Part shown: piece by piece, positions 49,601 through 61,374 of the stretch
How positions within the stretch are numbered: the first letter of the stretch is position 1
How the letters are laid out: each line of letters opens with the position of its first letter
Source: Heterobilharzia americana
Taxonomy: Eukaryota; Platyhelminthes; Trematoda; Strigeidida; Schistosomatidae
NCBI GenBank assembly: GCA_944470555.2
Contig: OX104134.1
Coordinates: 73,464,678 to 73,528,677, forward strand
Direction: 5' to 3'
Length of the DNA: 64,000 bases
Program-made: the position numbers and the translations under genes
The notes under the pieces: generated by a model
Told to the model about the DNA's origin: nothing
The model's database searches: none
The model's input: only the letters and a program-made list of their open reading frames with translations

Positions 49601-50519
49601 GCGTAAGTAAGTTCTTCAAAAAGAGAGACAATCCCTTAAAGACCCCCTTCAATGATGTCTTACCGCAATTCAATGTGTGGCCACAGTTGGTAGAAACCAA
49701 GTTCAGATCAGAACGAGGCGGTGACAGTTTTCGGTTCGTTAGCATAACATATGGTAAATATCTCCAGAATGTACATAGACAGCTATTAACTGATATTCAG
49801 TCGATAATTGTACTTTCTGATTTATAACTTGTGGACTAGTAGAGAAGGTTGGAACATTAATTGAATGGTAAAATACACTTTTAAGCCAACAAATAGCTCC
49901 AATATTTTTTTCCATAGGGCTTTAATGTTGTCAGCAAGAAGCATAACACTCGGTATACCTTGCTAGAAATTCAGTAGGGCCTCATATGATGGTTTTGTTC
50001 AATACCTGAATCTTTTTCTACCCCATAAATAGGTCTATTATACTTCTAATGCAATCCGGAAATCATTATTCTCGACCCGACAACTTTTACTAGTATTTTT
50101 AATATCCATCTTCTTCGTGACCCTGTGAAACAGTTTTATAAGTCGTTTTTTATTTAGCTAAACAACAATACAAAAGGTGACGAACAAGATCAAAAATAAA
50201 CGTTATTTAGTTTTGCGGCATGAAAATAATTTCTGAGTTACCTTTCAATTCTCCTCTACCCCCATCAACTAGAAAATATTGTGAGCTTCAATGCAGACTT
50301 CACGTGATGAAATGGTAAAATAAGTTTACTTCCTTAATGTAAGTGTAAAACTTGGGTACTGTGGCAAAAGGTAATTCCATAGTAGATTTGTTCATTTGAT
50401 ATAACAAACACAGATACAGTGTTATTTACTTGATAACATCCAGAGCAAAATTTGTTGCTCATAATCATGTCAAAGTAAACATACACAGCTCTCGAAATTT
50501 GATTTCGATAGTCCTATTA
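49601..50519. other. No recognisable features
   Basis: AT-rich sequence with nothing I can identify. Confidence 0.4.
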
Positions 50520-50817
50520 CTTCCTATTCTTTGTTTTTAGTGGTATAGTATTTTCCATACATCCGGTATAGGTATTTAGCCATTTCTATGACATGTGTTG
50601 GCTGCTGATTCAATGAACAGAGATTCTGTAATTAATCTCACTCTGTATCTAACTAAATATTTAACTGCAGTCGTTTTATTCCACCCTATTGCATGGTTGT
50701 GTGTTAATGCATGCATTGCAATAGCTGAGTGTCTTTCTTGATTACTGTTCCTATTAGGGTCTACCATTCTGAATTTGGCCAAATTCTAGTGCTGGGATAA
50801 TCTAACTGACACTGATC
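50520..50817 (-). mobile_element. Penelope-like element, GIY-YIG C-terminal fragment
   Basis: The minus-strand translation (MAKFRMVDPNRNSN, then HALTHNHAIGWNKTTAVKYL and RLITESLFIE) matches the C-terminal end of the GIY-YIG region at 53,140-53,640, where HATTCNHTIG and RLITESCL occur in the same order. The upstream part is lost in the adjoining assembly gap. Confidence 0.65.
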
Positions 50818-51317
50818 NNNNNNNNNNNNNNNNNNNNNNNNNNNNNNNNNNNNNNNNNNNNNNNNNNNNNNNNNNNNNNNNNNNNNNNNNNNNNNNNNNN
50901 NNNNNNNNNNNNNNNNNNNNNNNNNNNNNNNNNNNNNNNNNNNNNNNNNNNNNNNNNNNNNNNNNNNNNNNNNNNNNNNNNNNNNNNNNNNNNNNNNNNN
51001 NNNNNNNNNNNNNNNNNNNNNNNNNNNNNNNNNNNNNNNNNNNNNNNNNNNNNNNNNNNNNNNNNNNNNNNNNNNNNNNNNNNNNNNNNNNNNNNNNNNN
51101 NNNNNNNNNNNNNNNNNNNNNNNNNNNNNNNNNNNNNNNNNNNNNNNNNNNNNNNNNNNNNNNNNNNNNNNNNNNNNNNNNNNNNNNNNNNNNNNNNNNN
51201 NNNNNNNNNNNNNNNNNNNNNNNNNNNNNNNNNNNNNNNNNNNNNNNNNNNNNNNNNNNNNNNNNNNNNNNNNNNNNNNNNNNNNNNNNNNNNNNNNNNN
51301 NNNNNNNNNNNNNNNNN
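50818..51317. other. Assembly gap of 500 N
   Basis: Exactly 500 N, probably a fixed-size placeholder. Open frames reported across it are meaningless. Confidence 0.99.
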
Positions 51318-51559
51318 CTAGATAAACAAATTTTATGTTCAAGCATACAGTTTCAGAGGAAAATTACTCCGAGTGATACCGGCACTAAACTTATATTTTG
51401 CACTCCTCAATTAGCGCAGATGTATTTTTATTTGATGGTTTTAGTGGTCACACATGTTTTTCCTTCATTCGTTAGAACGAGTCATGCAAGAAAACTAAGA
51501 CTCCCTTTTATTTCAGGGTGCTCAAATTTGCATGCCTTGTGAGCAAATAAGTGATATCT

Positions 51560-52245
51560 GACCACCACTTAAGTTTCCTCGTGAGATATATCTCAAGGGC
51601 TCTCACCAAGCCGTCTTGGACAGAGAATGTTGTCCCATTCGGTTGGTTCACTAGAATTTTAATCTTTAACGCTCCCACAAGTTTATCACTTTTTCTCCGG
51701 TAACCAATGGAGAGTAGCCTAATCGTTCCCAGCCGTTGTGGAACGCCGTCGATAGACCAGGCTGGGTTGAGAAATGTGTTGTAGGCTGCTTATTTGTCAT
51801 CCTATCTGGTAATCCAGACAATCAAAGTGGTCACCAACTTTGTGTCACATAACTGCCCGGCTCTGAAATCTTGTTGAGTGAAATGGATGAAAGGGTTCCT
51901 GTTCCGAGAGTCCCAAATAATGTCTACAATTGGGCTTTCCAGTGCCTTGCAAAGTTCATGCCACAATGCTACCAGTCTGTAATGGCTTGCGTTTCTTCAG
52001 CCTTCTCCCTTGAAGATTGGAGGAAGGACCTAAACTCCACCAAGAGCAGTTGCACCGCGGAACTTTGACAAGCGAATATGGCAGAAAACCCCACCCATCT
52101 GTAGTTCGGCACATGGAAAACAACTACAAAATTAACTTCCGAACAGCTTTAAAAGTTTTCCACAGAGACATTCAGAGGCGATTAACAGGATTTACGGACG
52201 TGATAGCCATACACAAATTGAAACCATCCTCACTTGTATAAAAAC
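51560..52245 (+). mobile_element. Possible Penelope-like GIY-YIG remnant, plus strand
   Basis: The plus strand at 52,017-52,241 reads PHPSVVRHMENNYKINFRTA, then LKVFHRDIQRRLTGF and VIAIHKLKPSSL. This has the shape of the GIY-YIG C-terminal part (a His-containing helix, an I-x-F strand, then an E/I-x-I-x-K-x-x-P end). The start is arbitrary, and no GIY or YIG core was seen with confidence. Confidence 0.4.
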
Positions 52246-53139
52246 AATATATTTTCTAGCCGAGATCAGTTTCTACCCCCTGGGTGTCAGAAATGCTTTA
52301 TTTCTCAGCCCTTCCTCTGGTTGTAAGAAAAATGACTGGACCAGTAAATGCGCGGCCAGATTGTTGGAAATATACGGCTCAAACACATCTAACTGTCTAG
52401 ATAAATCCCGTTTTATGTGAGTGTTGGTTTTGATACCCACTCTACCACTACCCAGCCTTCCATCCCTTCGGTATAAAGTCGTGTTCAGCATGGAAATTCC
52501 CCTATCTGCGGCATCTCGAGACAGCCACACCTGTACAATAAAATCGATTTCAGCACTCCACGGGGACGAATTGTTATCCTATCTGTATTTCTTTCTTCTT
52601 GCATTTCTGTAAGGACCTGTCAATGTATTACGTTTTGGGGCTACTTCTGCATCGTGATTCAAGTGGACTTCCATCCCCTGCTTAGGTGGTGAACATCAGT
52701 TCTGGTAGCTCTTGGAATCCTATCGTTGGTTAGATTAGCGAAGCGTTTTCCAAACTGTTAGCACGAGGAGGTCCAGAAGATAATAATCTTGAGATCAGTA
52801 TAGCTTGGAGTGTTCTGGGAGATTGTCCTTCACCTTTCGAAGTGATGGACCTGCGCCGGCCATGTAATGCTGCACACGACCTCGTATTCGGTCCTTCACA
52901 TGACATAATGCAGCTACTTCTTCTGCGAGCGGTTACTTAGGCCTAAATCAAACACCTGGCAGCCTGAATATAAAACTGCTTGAAGTGGGTCACATTTTTA
53001 TTTTTCGCTTGGTTCATCACACACTGTAACACTATTGTTTGCCGGATCACGTTTCGGACATAATTTATTTTCCGTAGTCACATCAAGATAACTACACAAT
53101 TTTGAGATATCCTTTATGTAGTCCTAATTTCCTCACCTC
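52246..53139. other. Unrecognised; one open frame on the minus strand
   Basis: The minus frame at 52,530-52,273 (YRRDGRLGSGRVGIKTNTH, then RDLSRQLDVFEPYI) is coding-like in composition but unknown to me. It may be a scrap of a transposon. Nothing else was seen. Confidence 0.3.
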
Positions 53140-54300
53140 CTTGTGACATGGGTAGTATATATATCCGAAACAGATGCCGAGTCATTCCTGTTGCATGTAT
53201 TATGTGTTGATTCGATAAACAAGATTCAGTTATCAACCTCTCCCTCCACCCTGTTATGTTAGCTTTAAGGAATTTCACCGTGTCCTATCCTATTGTGTGG
53301 TTGCATGTAGTCGCATGAATAGCTATGACTGAGCCTTTTTTCTGAAGTCCTTACCTTACCAGGATCTACCAGTTTTGACCTAGCTAGGTTGTTGTGTTCG
53401 AGTAGCCTAATTGACCCTGGTCGACTACGTTGACCTCACAATCGTTGTAGGGGATTTGGTAAACTAAGTTACTCTGCTTAATTGGAGCGATAGGATCTTT
53501 CAACGTAATAAGCTTATTTCGGAGTAAGTTTGTAGGTTAAAATGCCGCTCCCATCCCAGCCCTACTGAGAAGTCTACGTAGTGTATCTGAGGTTCCTTCA
53601 CTGTATGGTCAAACTGTAGAGGTTTGGAATTCTCTCTTCATTGCTAAGATCATTATCAACACTATTATTACTAGTATTAATAACTGTTACTGATATTTTT
53701 CCTGCGATTCCTAAGGAGCTTATCAATCAATTTTGGAGGGTAATTACTCATTTTTAAGGCGTCTTTTATCTTTATCCGGTCTCTTTTTTGATCTTCTGCT
53801 TTACTAATACGCTTTTTGGCCCTGCTACTTCGACACTTAACCAAGCCAACTTTAACTGTCATGGTTTGAGACGATTCGATGTTGACGTAACGGTTTGAAT
53901 GTGAATTTCTTCCGTAGATACTAGTGTCTGGACTCCCATCTTGTTTCCACTTTATTCCGCAATCCGACACCGCCAGTTCCCCTTCACTATTGTCTAATTC
54001 ATATGCTAATTAGGTTGCATTGTCTACTGAATCTATATGTGGGAAGGAATTATGTATGTGTTCCGGTTTCAAAACTGTAATCGTGTTGTCTACATATCGA
54101 AACCATATTTTTGAACCTGGATTAAATTTTTCTCCAGCCATCCGATCCCAACTATCCATAAATATGTCAGCAACAATAGGAGATATTGGTGGTCCCATGA
54201 AAACTCCTTCTGTCTGTTTGCATATTTTGTTCTGGAACCCAAATAATGTTTTAGGATTTGTCCTGGTGCGAACTTGACAGACGCAAAGACCAATCACTAA
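53140..54300 (-). mobile_element. Penelope-like element copy 1: RT core to GIY-YIG
   Basis: RT motifs lie at 54,240-54,010: FGFQNKICKQTEGVFMGPPI, SPIVADIFMDSWDRM and WFRYVDNTITVLKPEHIHN. A basic linker at 53,970-53,677 (RAKKRISKAEDQKRDRIKIK) and a GIY-YIG region follow (ITLKDPIAPIKQSNLVYQIP near 53,500, RLITES near 53,250). The element type is Penelope-like because this RT/linker/GIY-YIG order is unique to it. The RT motif usually written YVDD is YVDN here. Stops and shifts show it is dead. Upstream it is truncated at about 54,300. Confidence 0.85.
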
Positions 54301-54309
54301 TTATTCGGA

Positions 54310-54900
54310 CTTGTTATATACCCACGAATACGAGACCAGGGAAGAACACGACAGCGTAGTCGGATGGAATAGTGTATTTGGATGGTTGTGCCAAAATGCC
54401 GATGCGTTCCAACTAAATGGCTAGAGAGTCGAATACGAGCAGTGCAACGCAACAAGACAGCGTGCCAAATGGCGAGGATGCTTGACCGGGTGCCTTCAGC
54501 TTAGCGAGTCCAGTTAAACTATCAAGGTCAGCATCAATGTCGAAAGTCGTCAAACCCTAGGCTATTGATTTTGGGGAAGTGTATGACGCTACAGATCACT
54601 CCCCCCTAGTGGGTTCATAAGGACCCTAAGACGATACCAGCCGGAAGTAAAAACACAGTGGTTTCTCCACTGGTGAAACTCTTCCGATGGGCTCACTGCG
54701 TGAAGTGGCCCCTGGTTGTCTGAACTTATTCTAGGGTGTCGTGGCAATTAAATAAATAAAATACAATAAATCGAATTAGACGTCGATCGCGGTCATCAGT
54801 TCCTTTTGACATTCCGTCCAGTGCTCGCTGCACCTGGAATATAAATAAAAGGCTTTATTACCACAAAAAGGTTTCGTAAGCTGGTTTCAAACGGTCGATA
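54310..54900 (+). repeat. Unclassified dispersed repeat U, copy 2
   Basis: It matches 3,517-4,040 in blocks (CGTGCCAAATGGCG then GGATGCTTGA, CTGGTTGTCTGAACT, AATATAAATAAAAGGCTTT). It starts immediately beside the broken end of the Penelope-like copy. It is not clearly a 3' LTR of the neighbouring gypsy element. Confidence 0.5.
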
Positions 54901-55637
54901 CTGACAGTTGTAACGGAAAATTGATCTGAGAATCCCTCTCGATCACCCTTATTTGATTGTATTGACATTTATTTTGACATTTTTACCCTCGTTATTTATG
55001 GTATACCTTTGACCCTCGCCGGTGTAATGTTATTTGCTTGTTTAACTGTCTAATTTGACTTCACACTCGGTATTTGCCTTTGTATGTTTCAGACTTATTA
55101 TGAATGTTTCACTTTCCCATTATGTGACGCTGGACTGTTGACAAGGTGATGTTGTTTTACTGCGCCCGACATTTTGTTTCGGTTCAACTTACGGTTGTGC
55201 AGTGATTTGACCGTTTGTCTTTTGACTGTCTACTGGGAACGTTTGTTTGTTGATTTGCTCTCTGTAGGCAGAGTTTCGATCCCTTTTGTCTGGAATATCT
55301 CTATTGACCGACAGGTACTTAACAGTTGTATTTGTTTAACCAGTTTTTACCCTGTAGCACGTATTTGTACCCGAGAACGTTTTGGACTGTATAGTTACCC
55401 AACGGCACTGTTGAGATATTTTTGTAATTTTGACATAACTTATTGTTGCTTTGATAGTACCACAGATTTTGTTACTAATCTACTATTGAATTACTACAAA
55501 CCGTGTTTTGATATTTCGATCCAACCTTTGACTGTGCGTCACTCGCGGAAGTTAGGAAGCTATACAGTAGAACGCAGGAACTAGTCAGATTCACGTCAGT
55601 TGGCACCGCCTGGTTATTTCCTGCGTTCAGGCCAAGA
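54901..55637. other. Possible 3' LTR or 3' UTR of the gypsy element
   Basis: This non-coding stretch follows the pol stop on the minus strand, where the polypurine tract and 3' LTR should be. A purine-rich run and a TGTAGCGGCC possible LTR start occur at about 55,655-55,665, overlapping the end of the ORF. No second LTR was found near 59.4 kb, so the limits cannot be proved. Confidence 0.35.
55570..55628. repeat. 11-bp stem hairpin just after gypsy pol
   Basis: GAACGCAGGAA (55,570-55,580) and TTCCTGCGTTC (55,618-55,628) pair perfectly around a 37-nt loop, starting 9 bp beyond the pol stop. Confidence 0.8.
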
Positions 55638-57980
55638 TTATTGGATTCTGGCCGCTACAACAGTTTCTTCGCTCCCGTCTCGCTCAATTATATAGAATTT
55701 CTCGTGTCGCTTAATCACTTTGAACGGCCCGTCGTAGGGTGGTTCAAGTGGTCGACGAACAGCGTCGTGGCGAACAAACACGTGTGATGTCTTCTGTAAA
55801 CTGGGGTGGACGAAAACATCAGTCGTTTGCGGTCTAATCGGAGAAGGCCTAACTGAACGCATTGCGTTTGTAAGCCTAGTCACGTAAGATGCCCTGTCGG
55901 AAACATGTTTGAAAGTTGAAGGGGAAACAAACTCACCTGGTAGGCGAAGAGTGGTCCCATAGACGAGTTCTGCAGGAGTGCATCCAGCATCAACTTTCAA
56001 CGCGTTACGAATACCTAGTAGGACTAGAGGCAGAGCCTCGGTCCACTGAGGTATGTTTGTAGCTGAAAGGGAAGCTTTCAGCTGTCGATGGAAACGCTCT
56101 ACCATGCCATTTGCTTGTGGATGGTAGGCTGTCGTTCGGAACCGAGTGCAACCTAAAAGTGCCGTTAGAGCGTGAAATAATCCACACTCAAATTGGCGCC
56201 CACGGTCGGTTGTGACGTAGATGGACATCCGAAGTTCGCGATCCATCTTTCGACGAAAACACGAGCAACTGTTTCGGCAGTAATATCTTAATGGGTACTG
56301 CTTCCGGCCATCGTGTGAAACGATCAACACAGTGAAAAGGTAGGTACATCCATTAGATTCTGGTAGGGGTCCTACAATATCTATATGGACGTGGTCGAAA
56401 CGCATGTCTGGGGCTAGAAATGAGCCTAAAGGGCTTTTCGTGTGTCGCGTGACTTTACACTTTTGACAAGCTAAGCACGACTGGGCCCACTCCTTAACGT
56501 CTTTGTTCATCCCAGGCCAGCAGAAACGTTGTGCGATAAGCCTAATGGTGGCTCGTACACCTGGATGAGAGAGTTTGTGCAACGTATTGAAGACGTTGCG
56601 TCGACAACTCTTCGGAACTATTGGGCGTGGTTGACTAGCAGAGACATCGCACAAAATTGTGTCCTTGTCTGATCCAACAGGACAAAGTCGCAGTTTGAGA
56701 GTTGTGGACGACAACTCATGATGCAGCTCAAGGTCTTCCTTTTGACGCCGAGCTAGTTCAACGAGATCAATACCCTCGATATAGTTTATCGAAGCTATTC
56801 GAGATAGTGCGTCGGCTGCGGAGTTGTTTGCTCCAGAAATGTGGCGGATGTCTGACGTGAACTGGGAAATGTAATCCAGCTGTCGCGACTCACGAGGGGA
56901 GTATTTGTCAGACGCCGAGCTGAGGGAAAACGTTAACGGTTTGTGGTCTGTGAAAATAATGAAATCACGACCTTCCACAGAATGTCGAAAATGGCGTACA
57001 GAACAGTACATGGCTAGGAGTTCCCTACCAAATGTACTGTATCTTGTTTCCGCGTCTTGCAGCCGCCTCGAGAAAAAGGCTAACGGTTGCCACTGGTTGT
57101 CAGTCAACTGTTGCAAAACTGCTCCAATTGCTGAATCAGATGCATCAACAGCAATACTCAAAGGAGCATTGGGGTCATGATGCATAAGCATGGTTGCGTT
57201 CGAAATGGCTTCCTTGACTTTAGAGAAAGCAAGTCTAGCCGCGTTGTCCAGAGACACGAACTTCGCAGTTCCTCGAAGTAGATCTGTTAGTGGTCTCATG
57301 ACAGAGGCACAGTTAGGGATAAACCTTCGGTAATAACTTACCAGGCCATTGAAAGTGCGGAGATGTTTCACAGTGGTCGGCTCTGGATAGTTTGTGATAG
57401 CCGCCACTTTATCTCTCAATGGGCGTATACCTTTGTTGTCAATGGTATGCCCAAGGAAGCTGAGTGATTCAACTCCTATTTCACACTTCTGTAAGTTAAC
57501 TGTGATGCCATGTTTTTTTAGTCTTTCGAATGCGAGGTCCAAATGTTTAAGGTGAGTTTCCTTATCTGGACTCGCAATTAGACAGTCATCGATGTAGACA
57601 TGAACAAAATTCAGACCACGGAAGACATCGTCCATAAAGCGTTGGAATGTTTGTGCTGCATTCCGAAGACCAAATGGCATGCGCAGGAATTCAAACAGGC
57701 CAAAAGGAGTAATAATGGCTGTTTTCGCGATATCTTCTGCTGCCATAGGTATCTGGTTGTACGCTTTGACCAAGTCGATTTTGGAGAAAATGTTCATTCC
57801 GCATAAGGTTGCGGTCAAGTCGTAAACGTGAGGTATCGGGTAGCAGTCCGGAGTTGTTTTGGCGTTAAGCCTTCGGTAATCACCGGTTGGACGCCAGTCG
57901 TTGCTATCCTTTTTGGGAACCATGTGCAATGGCGATGCCCAAGGACTGTTTGACGGTCTGATAATGCCCAGTTCGAGCAT
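55638..57980 (-). pseudogene. Gypsy RT, RNase H and integrase
   Basis: This uninterrupted 780-codon frame copies and inserts the element. [14 protein letters not shown] near residue 28, [15 protein letters not shown] near 65, the catalytic YIDD at residues 129-132. RNase [17 protein letters not shown] near 272 and FTDHKPLTF near 345. Integrase: an HHCC zinc finger (HKLSHPGVR, then CLACQKC) near 470-512, the first catalytic Asp in HIDIVGPL, the second in TTDRGRQFE, and the Glu in [11 protein letters not shown]. Between the first and second Asp, about 30 residues are out of frame: single-base losses at about 56,331, 56,288 and 56,217 shift the frame and then restore it. The ORF is therefore intact in length but not in sequence. 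Confidence 0.93.
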
Positions 57981-58590
57981 GTGGTCGAATTCATTTTTCG
58001 CCGTTTGAGCTTATCGGGGGCTAAACGGCGCGCTTTGGATGCCACAGGTGGACCTGTGGTTGTGACGTGATGCATAACATTGCTGGTTATGCACGGAAGA
58101 GTGTGCTTCGGTTGTTGCAACTCTGGATATTTCTCCAAAACTGCCTGGTAGGACGCGTCGCCTGATTGTTTGGTTCTAACGATGGCTAAACTCGGACCTA
58201 CATAGGTGGTGCCGCCAATAGATAACTTTGTGTTGTTATCTATCAGTCGTCGACGGCGAGCATCTACGAGTAGATCGTAATGGTTTAGTAAATCTATGCC
58301 AATGATGGGCATAGAAACGCCACCAGGAGGAAAATCCAGTGAATGGGTTTGCGTAAACCTAAGTTGAGGTAGGCATACCGTCTCCCGAATGTCGCGATTG
58401 CCTTGCCGTTGGCTGCTTGGAGATTGAAGGATGGGTCATGATGACGCTCCTTTGTCGAGGTGGGAAGAACTCTAACTTCTGCGCCGGTGTCGACGAGGTA
58501 GCGGACTTTCGTTTGAATGTCGGTGACGTAGAGCAAACGGCTGTTTCCGCCGGCTACGGTTACGTGAACGCATGCGGCGCGACAGTTTTC
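57981..58590 (-). pseudogene. Gypsy protease and start of RT, two frameshifts
   Basis: The aspartic protease starts with VRYLVDTGAEVRVLP at about 58,510-58,470 (catalytic DTG). It continues after a frame break at the G run 58,384-58,386 into the SMPIIGIDLLNHYDLLVD part at 58,312 and below. The linker to the RT (PDKLK) breaks at the T run 58,004-58,006 (A run on the minus strand), where the RT continues in the next frame. Confidence 0.8.
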
Positions 58591-59384
58591 CTAGTTTGTG
58601 TCCGTGTTGAAACCGCACACTTTCCGACATTTTCTGGCTTCGTCTCCATAAGTATTATGAAACCAGCACCATTGAGGGTTTTCCACCCTGTTAGGTTTGG
58701 TTTTGGGGCTACTACGAGATTTGCTGCGATGCACTGAGATACATTTATGTGAAGTGCTACGTGAACTAGGACTTCGAGATCGTAGCAACTGTTTAACAGA
58801 GTTGCACAGCTTGGTCACCTATGAATCCTGGCTTTCTGGTTTGCCGCAGACAGAATATACGTTGGAGACGGGTCTGCTGGAAATCTCCAGTATTTTATCT
58901 GCCGAGGCTGCCAGGTCATCGAGTGGGACTGACTGCAGTGTCACTAACACGGTTTGCACCGGTTGTGGTAGTTTCGAGAGAAATAGTTCTCGGAGGAGGC
59001 CATCGTCGAATGTTCGTGCGCCCATAACTTCTCGCATGCGTGCGAGGACTTCAGCAGCTGAGTCGCTGCCTAGCTCGATGTTACGAAGTAATTCGTCTAG
59101 GCGCTGGCGATGTCACATCGCTTTTCTTCAAGAGCGCAGCCTTAAGAAGTGCATAAGGATCACTTACTTCAGGATTAAACATATGTGCTGTAACATACCT
59201 GTTTAATTCTCGCAGTGGTGACCGTATGACAGCAAGAAATCGAGAATGAGGATCTGAGACGCCCTGTTCTCGAAGACCGGCCTCGGCATACAGAAACCAC
59301 GTTTCCTCATTGTCTGGCCAATATGGCATGAGTTGGACCATGTCCGTAGTCGGCTTAATACGAATAAGCTTGGGAGTGTGGTCG
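58591..59384 (-). pseudogene. Gypsy Gag with CHCC zinc knuckle
   Basis: Gag packages the element's RNA. The N-terminal part (59,384 to about 59,100) has PYWPDNEETWFLYAEAGL and AVIRSPLRELNRYV. After a frame change near 59,110 the capsid part continues with LLRELFLSKLPQPVQTVLVT. A stop at about 58,819 is followed in frame by a basic Ser/Arg tail and the knuckle CWFHNTYGDEARKCRKVC at 58,615-58,668, spaced C-x2-H-x9-C-x3-C. A second stop lies at about 58,588-58,593. The CHCC order is the clade marker of CsRn1/Boudicca relatives. Confidence 0.85.
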
Positions 59385-59499
59385 GATATGAGAAAGTGCA
59401 GTAAATGGTTAATTAAATGTTATCGAAATGAAAACAGTAAACAAATATAAAATGGAACAGGCTCACAAATTCAATATTTGTTATTGGTCGGGATATGTG

Positions 59500-59660
59500 A
59501 TTACGTTTAACCAATATCCAACACACTTTTCTGGTATGATGGGACCTTGAGGTAACAAGCGCCCCACCAGCATAGCTCATTGGGTTATCGTGATATACAA
59601 GCCCAGCCACCATGTCATGGTAGCAGCTATCGCGTACTTGGAAGCAATACACTCTCAACC
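59500..59660 (-). mobile_element. RTE 5' leader fragment
   Basis: It matches 38,950-39,070 of copy A: CTGGTATGATGGGACCTTGA, CCACCAGCATAGCTCATTGG, CATGGTAGCAGCTATCG. Only the 5' end of the leader is present, with no ORF. Confidence 0.7.
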
Positions 59661-60028
59661 ATATTGAATGTATCCGTTCCCGATTACCGGAACTTGAACA
59701 TAATCTGTTGCGAACATCCCACGTTCTTTTAGGATTATTCCCCAATCAGAGAGCAGAATTTTAAAAATATGTTGCTACTGTTAGTAAGAACCTCGCCTAG
59801 TTCAATAGTTACCAGTCTGTCCTAAGCCCGGATAAAGAGGGAAGGTTGGGAATAGGGCTAGCAACCCTACCCTGTAAAACCCATCCAATCGCTAAATAAA
59901 CTTCAAAGCACAAACAAAATATTAAAAATAAAAACAAACGTATTCCTCTCTGGAACCGGAGAGACGAAATGACGCCAGTTGGTGAAAGCCTTCTGGAAGC
60001 CAATTGGCCGATCTGTCTTCTCTCCCCG

Positions 60029-60690
60029 ATGAAAGCGAAAGTAAGCATAGGGACATGGAATGTCCGCACCATATTTGAACCCAGTAAGGCAGCTTAGATT
60101 GCAAACGAGATGAAGAGGTATCACATTGAAGTGCTTGGAATTTTTGAAAGCAGATGGAATGGAAGTGGACTCTTCAAACTGTCAACTGGAGAATCAATAA
60201 TTTACTCCGGTCACCCAGACGACAACCAGGAGCACAATCACGGAGTGGCTATCATGATATCCCCAACAGCATCAAAGGCTCTGAGGCAATGGGAACCAAT
60301 CTCCTTCTGCAGGATCATGACACTAAGGTTCAAATCAAAAGGAAGGTAAGTTACAATCATACAATGCTACGCTACGCACCTACAAATAATGCAGATGAAG
60401 AGAAGAAGTGGGAATTCTACAGACAACTGCAATCGGTGATGGACAAGATCCCACACCAGTAGGCGATGGTGACTTCAAAATTTTAATGGGTGACATGAAT
60501 GCCAAACTCAGAGCTGACAACATAGGAAGAGAACCAACTATGGGTCGACAAGCACTCGGTGAAAAGAACGAGAATGGAGAACTCTTTAAAAACTTCTGCC
60601 CATTCAACGATTTGCTGTGTACAAACACAAGGATATCCACAAAGCGACATGGACTTAATTTCACCAGACACCAGGACACACTACACTAAA
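60029..60690 (+). pseudogene. RTE-like LINE endonuclease
   Basis: This AP-type endonuclease nicks target DNA. It starts at the ATG at 60,029 with MKAKVSIGTWNVRT, the first metal-site region. An in-frame TAG near 60,094 is followed by YHIEVLGIFESRWNGSG (where ISETRW-type motifs usually sit) and, after shifts, YAPTNNADEEKKWEFY, ILMGDMNAK (the GDxNA catalytic block) and NGLNFTRHQDT-type sequence. At least three frame changes occur. Confidence 0.8.
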
Positions 60691-61374
60691 AATCAGATCG
60701 ACTTCATCTCAATCTCAAGAAAGTGGAGACGCAGCCTACTTGACACAAGGTCAAGAAGAGGAGCAGATGTAGGCTCAGACAACTCACTATCTTGTGCAAG
60801 GAACCTTCAAAATTAAACTGACAGCCTTCAAGGAAGTTGGTGATAGACCACAGTTCAAGTTCAGCACCCAGAAACTGAAGGACGAAACTACAAAGGAAAT
60901 CTTCATGTCAGCCATCAAGACAAAATAGGAGATATCCAGGGACATCTCTGAAGAAACCTGTGTGGAAGAACACTGGAAGTCTTTGAAAGAGATGTGGAAA
61001 GAAACCTGCATAACTGTATTAGGATGGAAGAAGAAAGAAGATAAGGAATGGATCTCAACGGGCACATGGAAGCTGATAGAGGAGAGGAGGATGGTGAAGC
61101 AGAAGATGAACCAGTGCAAGGATGCACAACGACAAGAGGATCTGAGTGCAATGTATAAAACACTGGACAAAGAAGTGAAGAAGAGTGCACGGAAAGACAA
61201 AAGACACTTCTACGACACACTTGCAAGTGAAGCAGAACAGGCTGAAGGTAAGAGAGACATGACACCATTGTATCAAATAACCAGGATACTATCTGGGAAG
61301 AGATCAACGCAGATGAAACCAGTGAAAGATAATGAAGGAAACCTAGTTACCAAAGAAGAGAAACAAAGGAAACA

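Larger units (their letters stand above)
55638..59400 (-). mobile_element. Ty3/gypsy LTR element, CsRn1/Boudicca-type, no 5' LTR seen
   Basis: Gag, protease, RT, RNase H and integrase occur in gypsy order on the minus strand. Gag carries the CHCC-type knuckle typical of the CsRn1 clade (the usual retroviral form is CCHC). Several frameshifts and two in-frame stops make it inactive as written, although many shifts are single-base losses at homopolymers. Similarity stops near 59,390, before any 5' LTR or primer-binding site could be recognised. Confidence 0.88.

Noticed and set aside
50761..51346. Minus-strand open frames of 186-193 codons across the N gap
   Set aside because: They are made almost entirely of unknown residues; the frame exists only because N cannot be a stop.
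54310..55637. Complete 3' LTR for the gypsy element
   Set aside because: No matching 5' LTR exists in the window and the boundaries could not be fixed, so it is listed only as possible.
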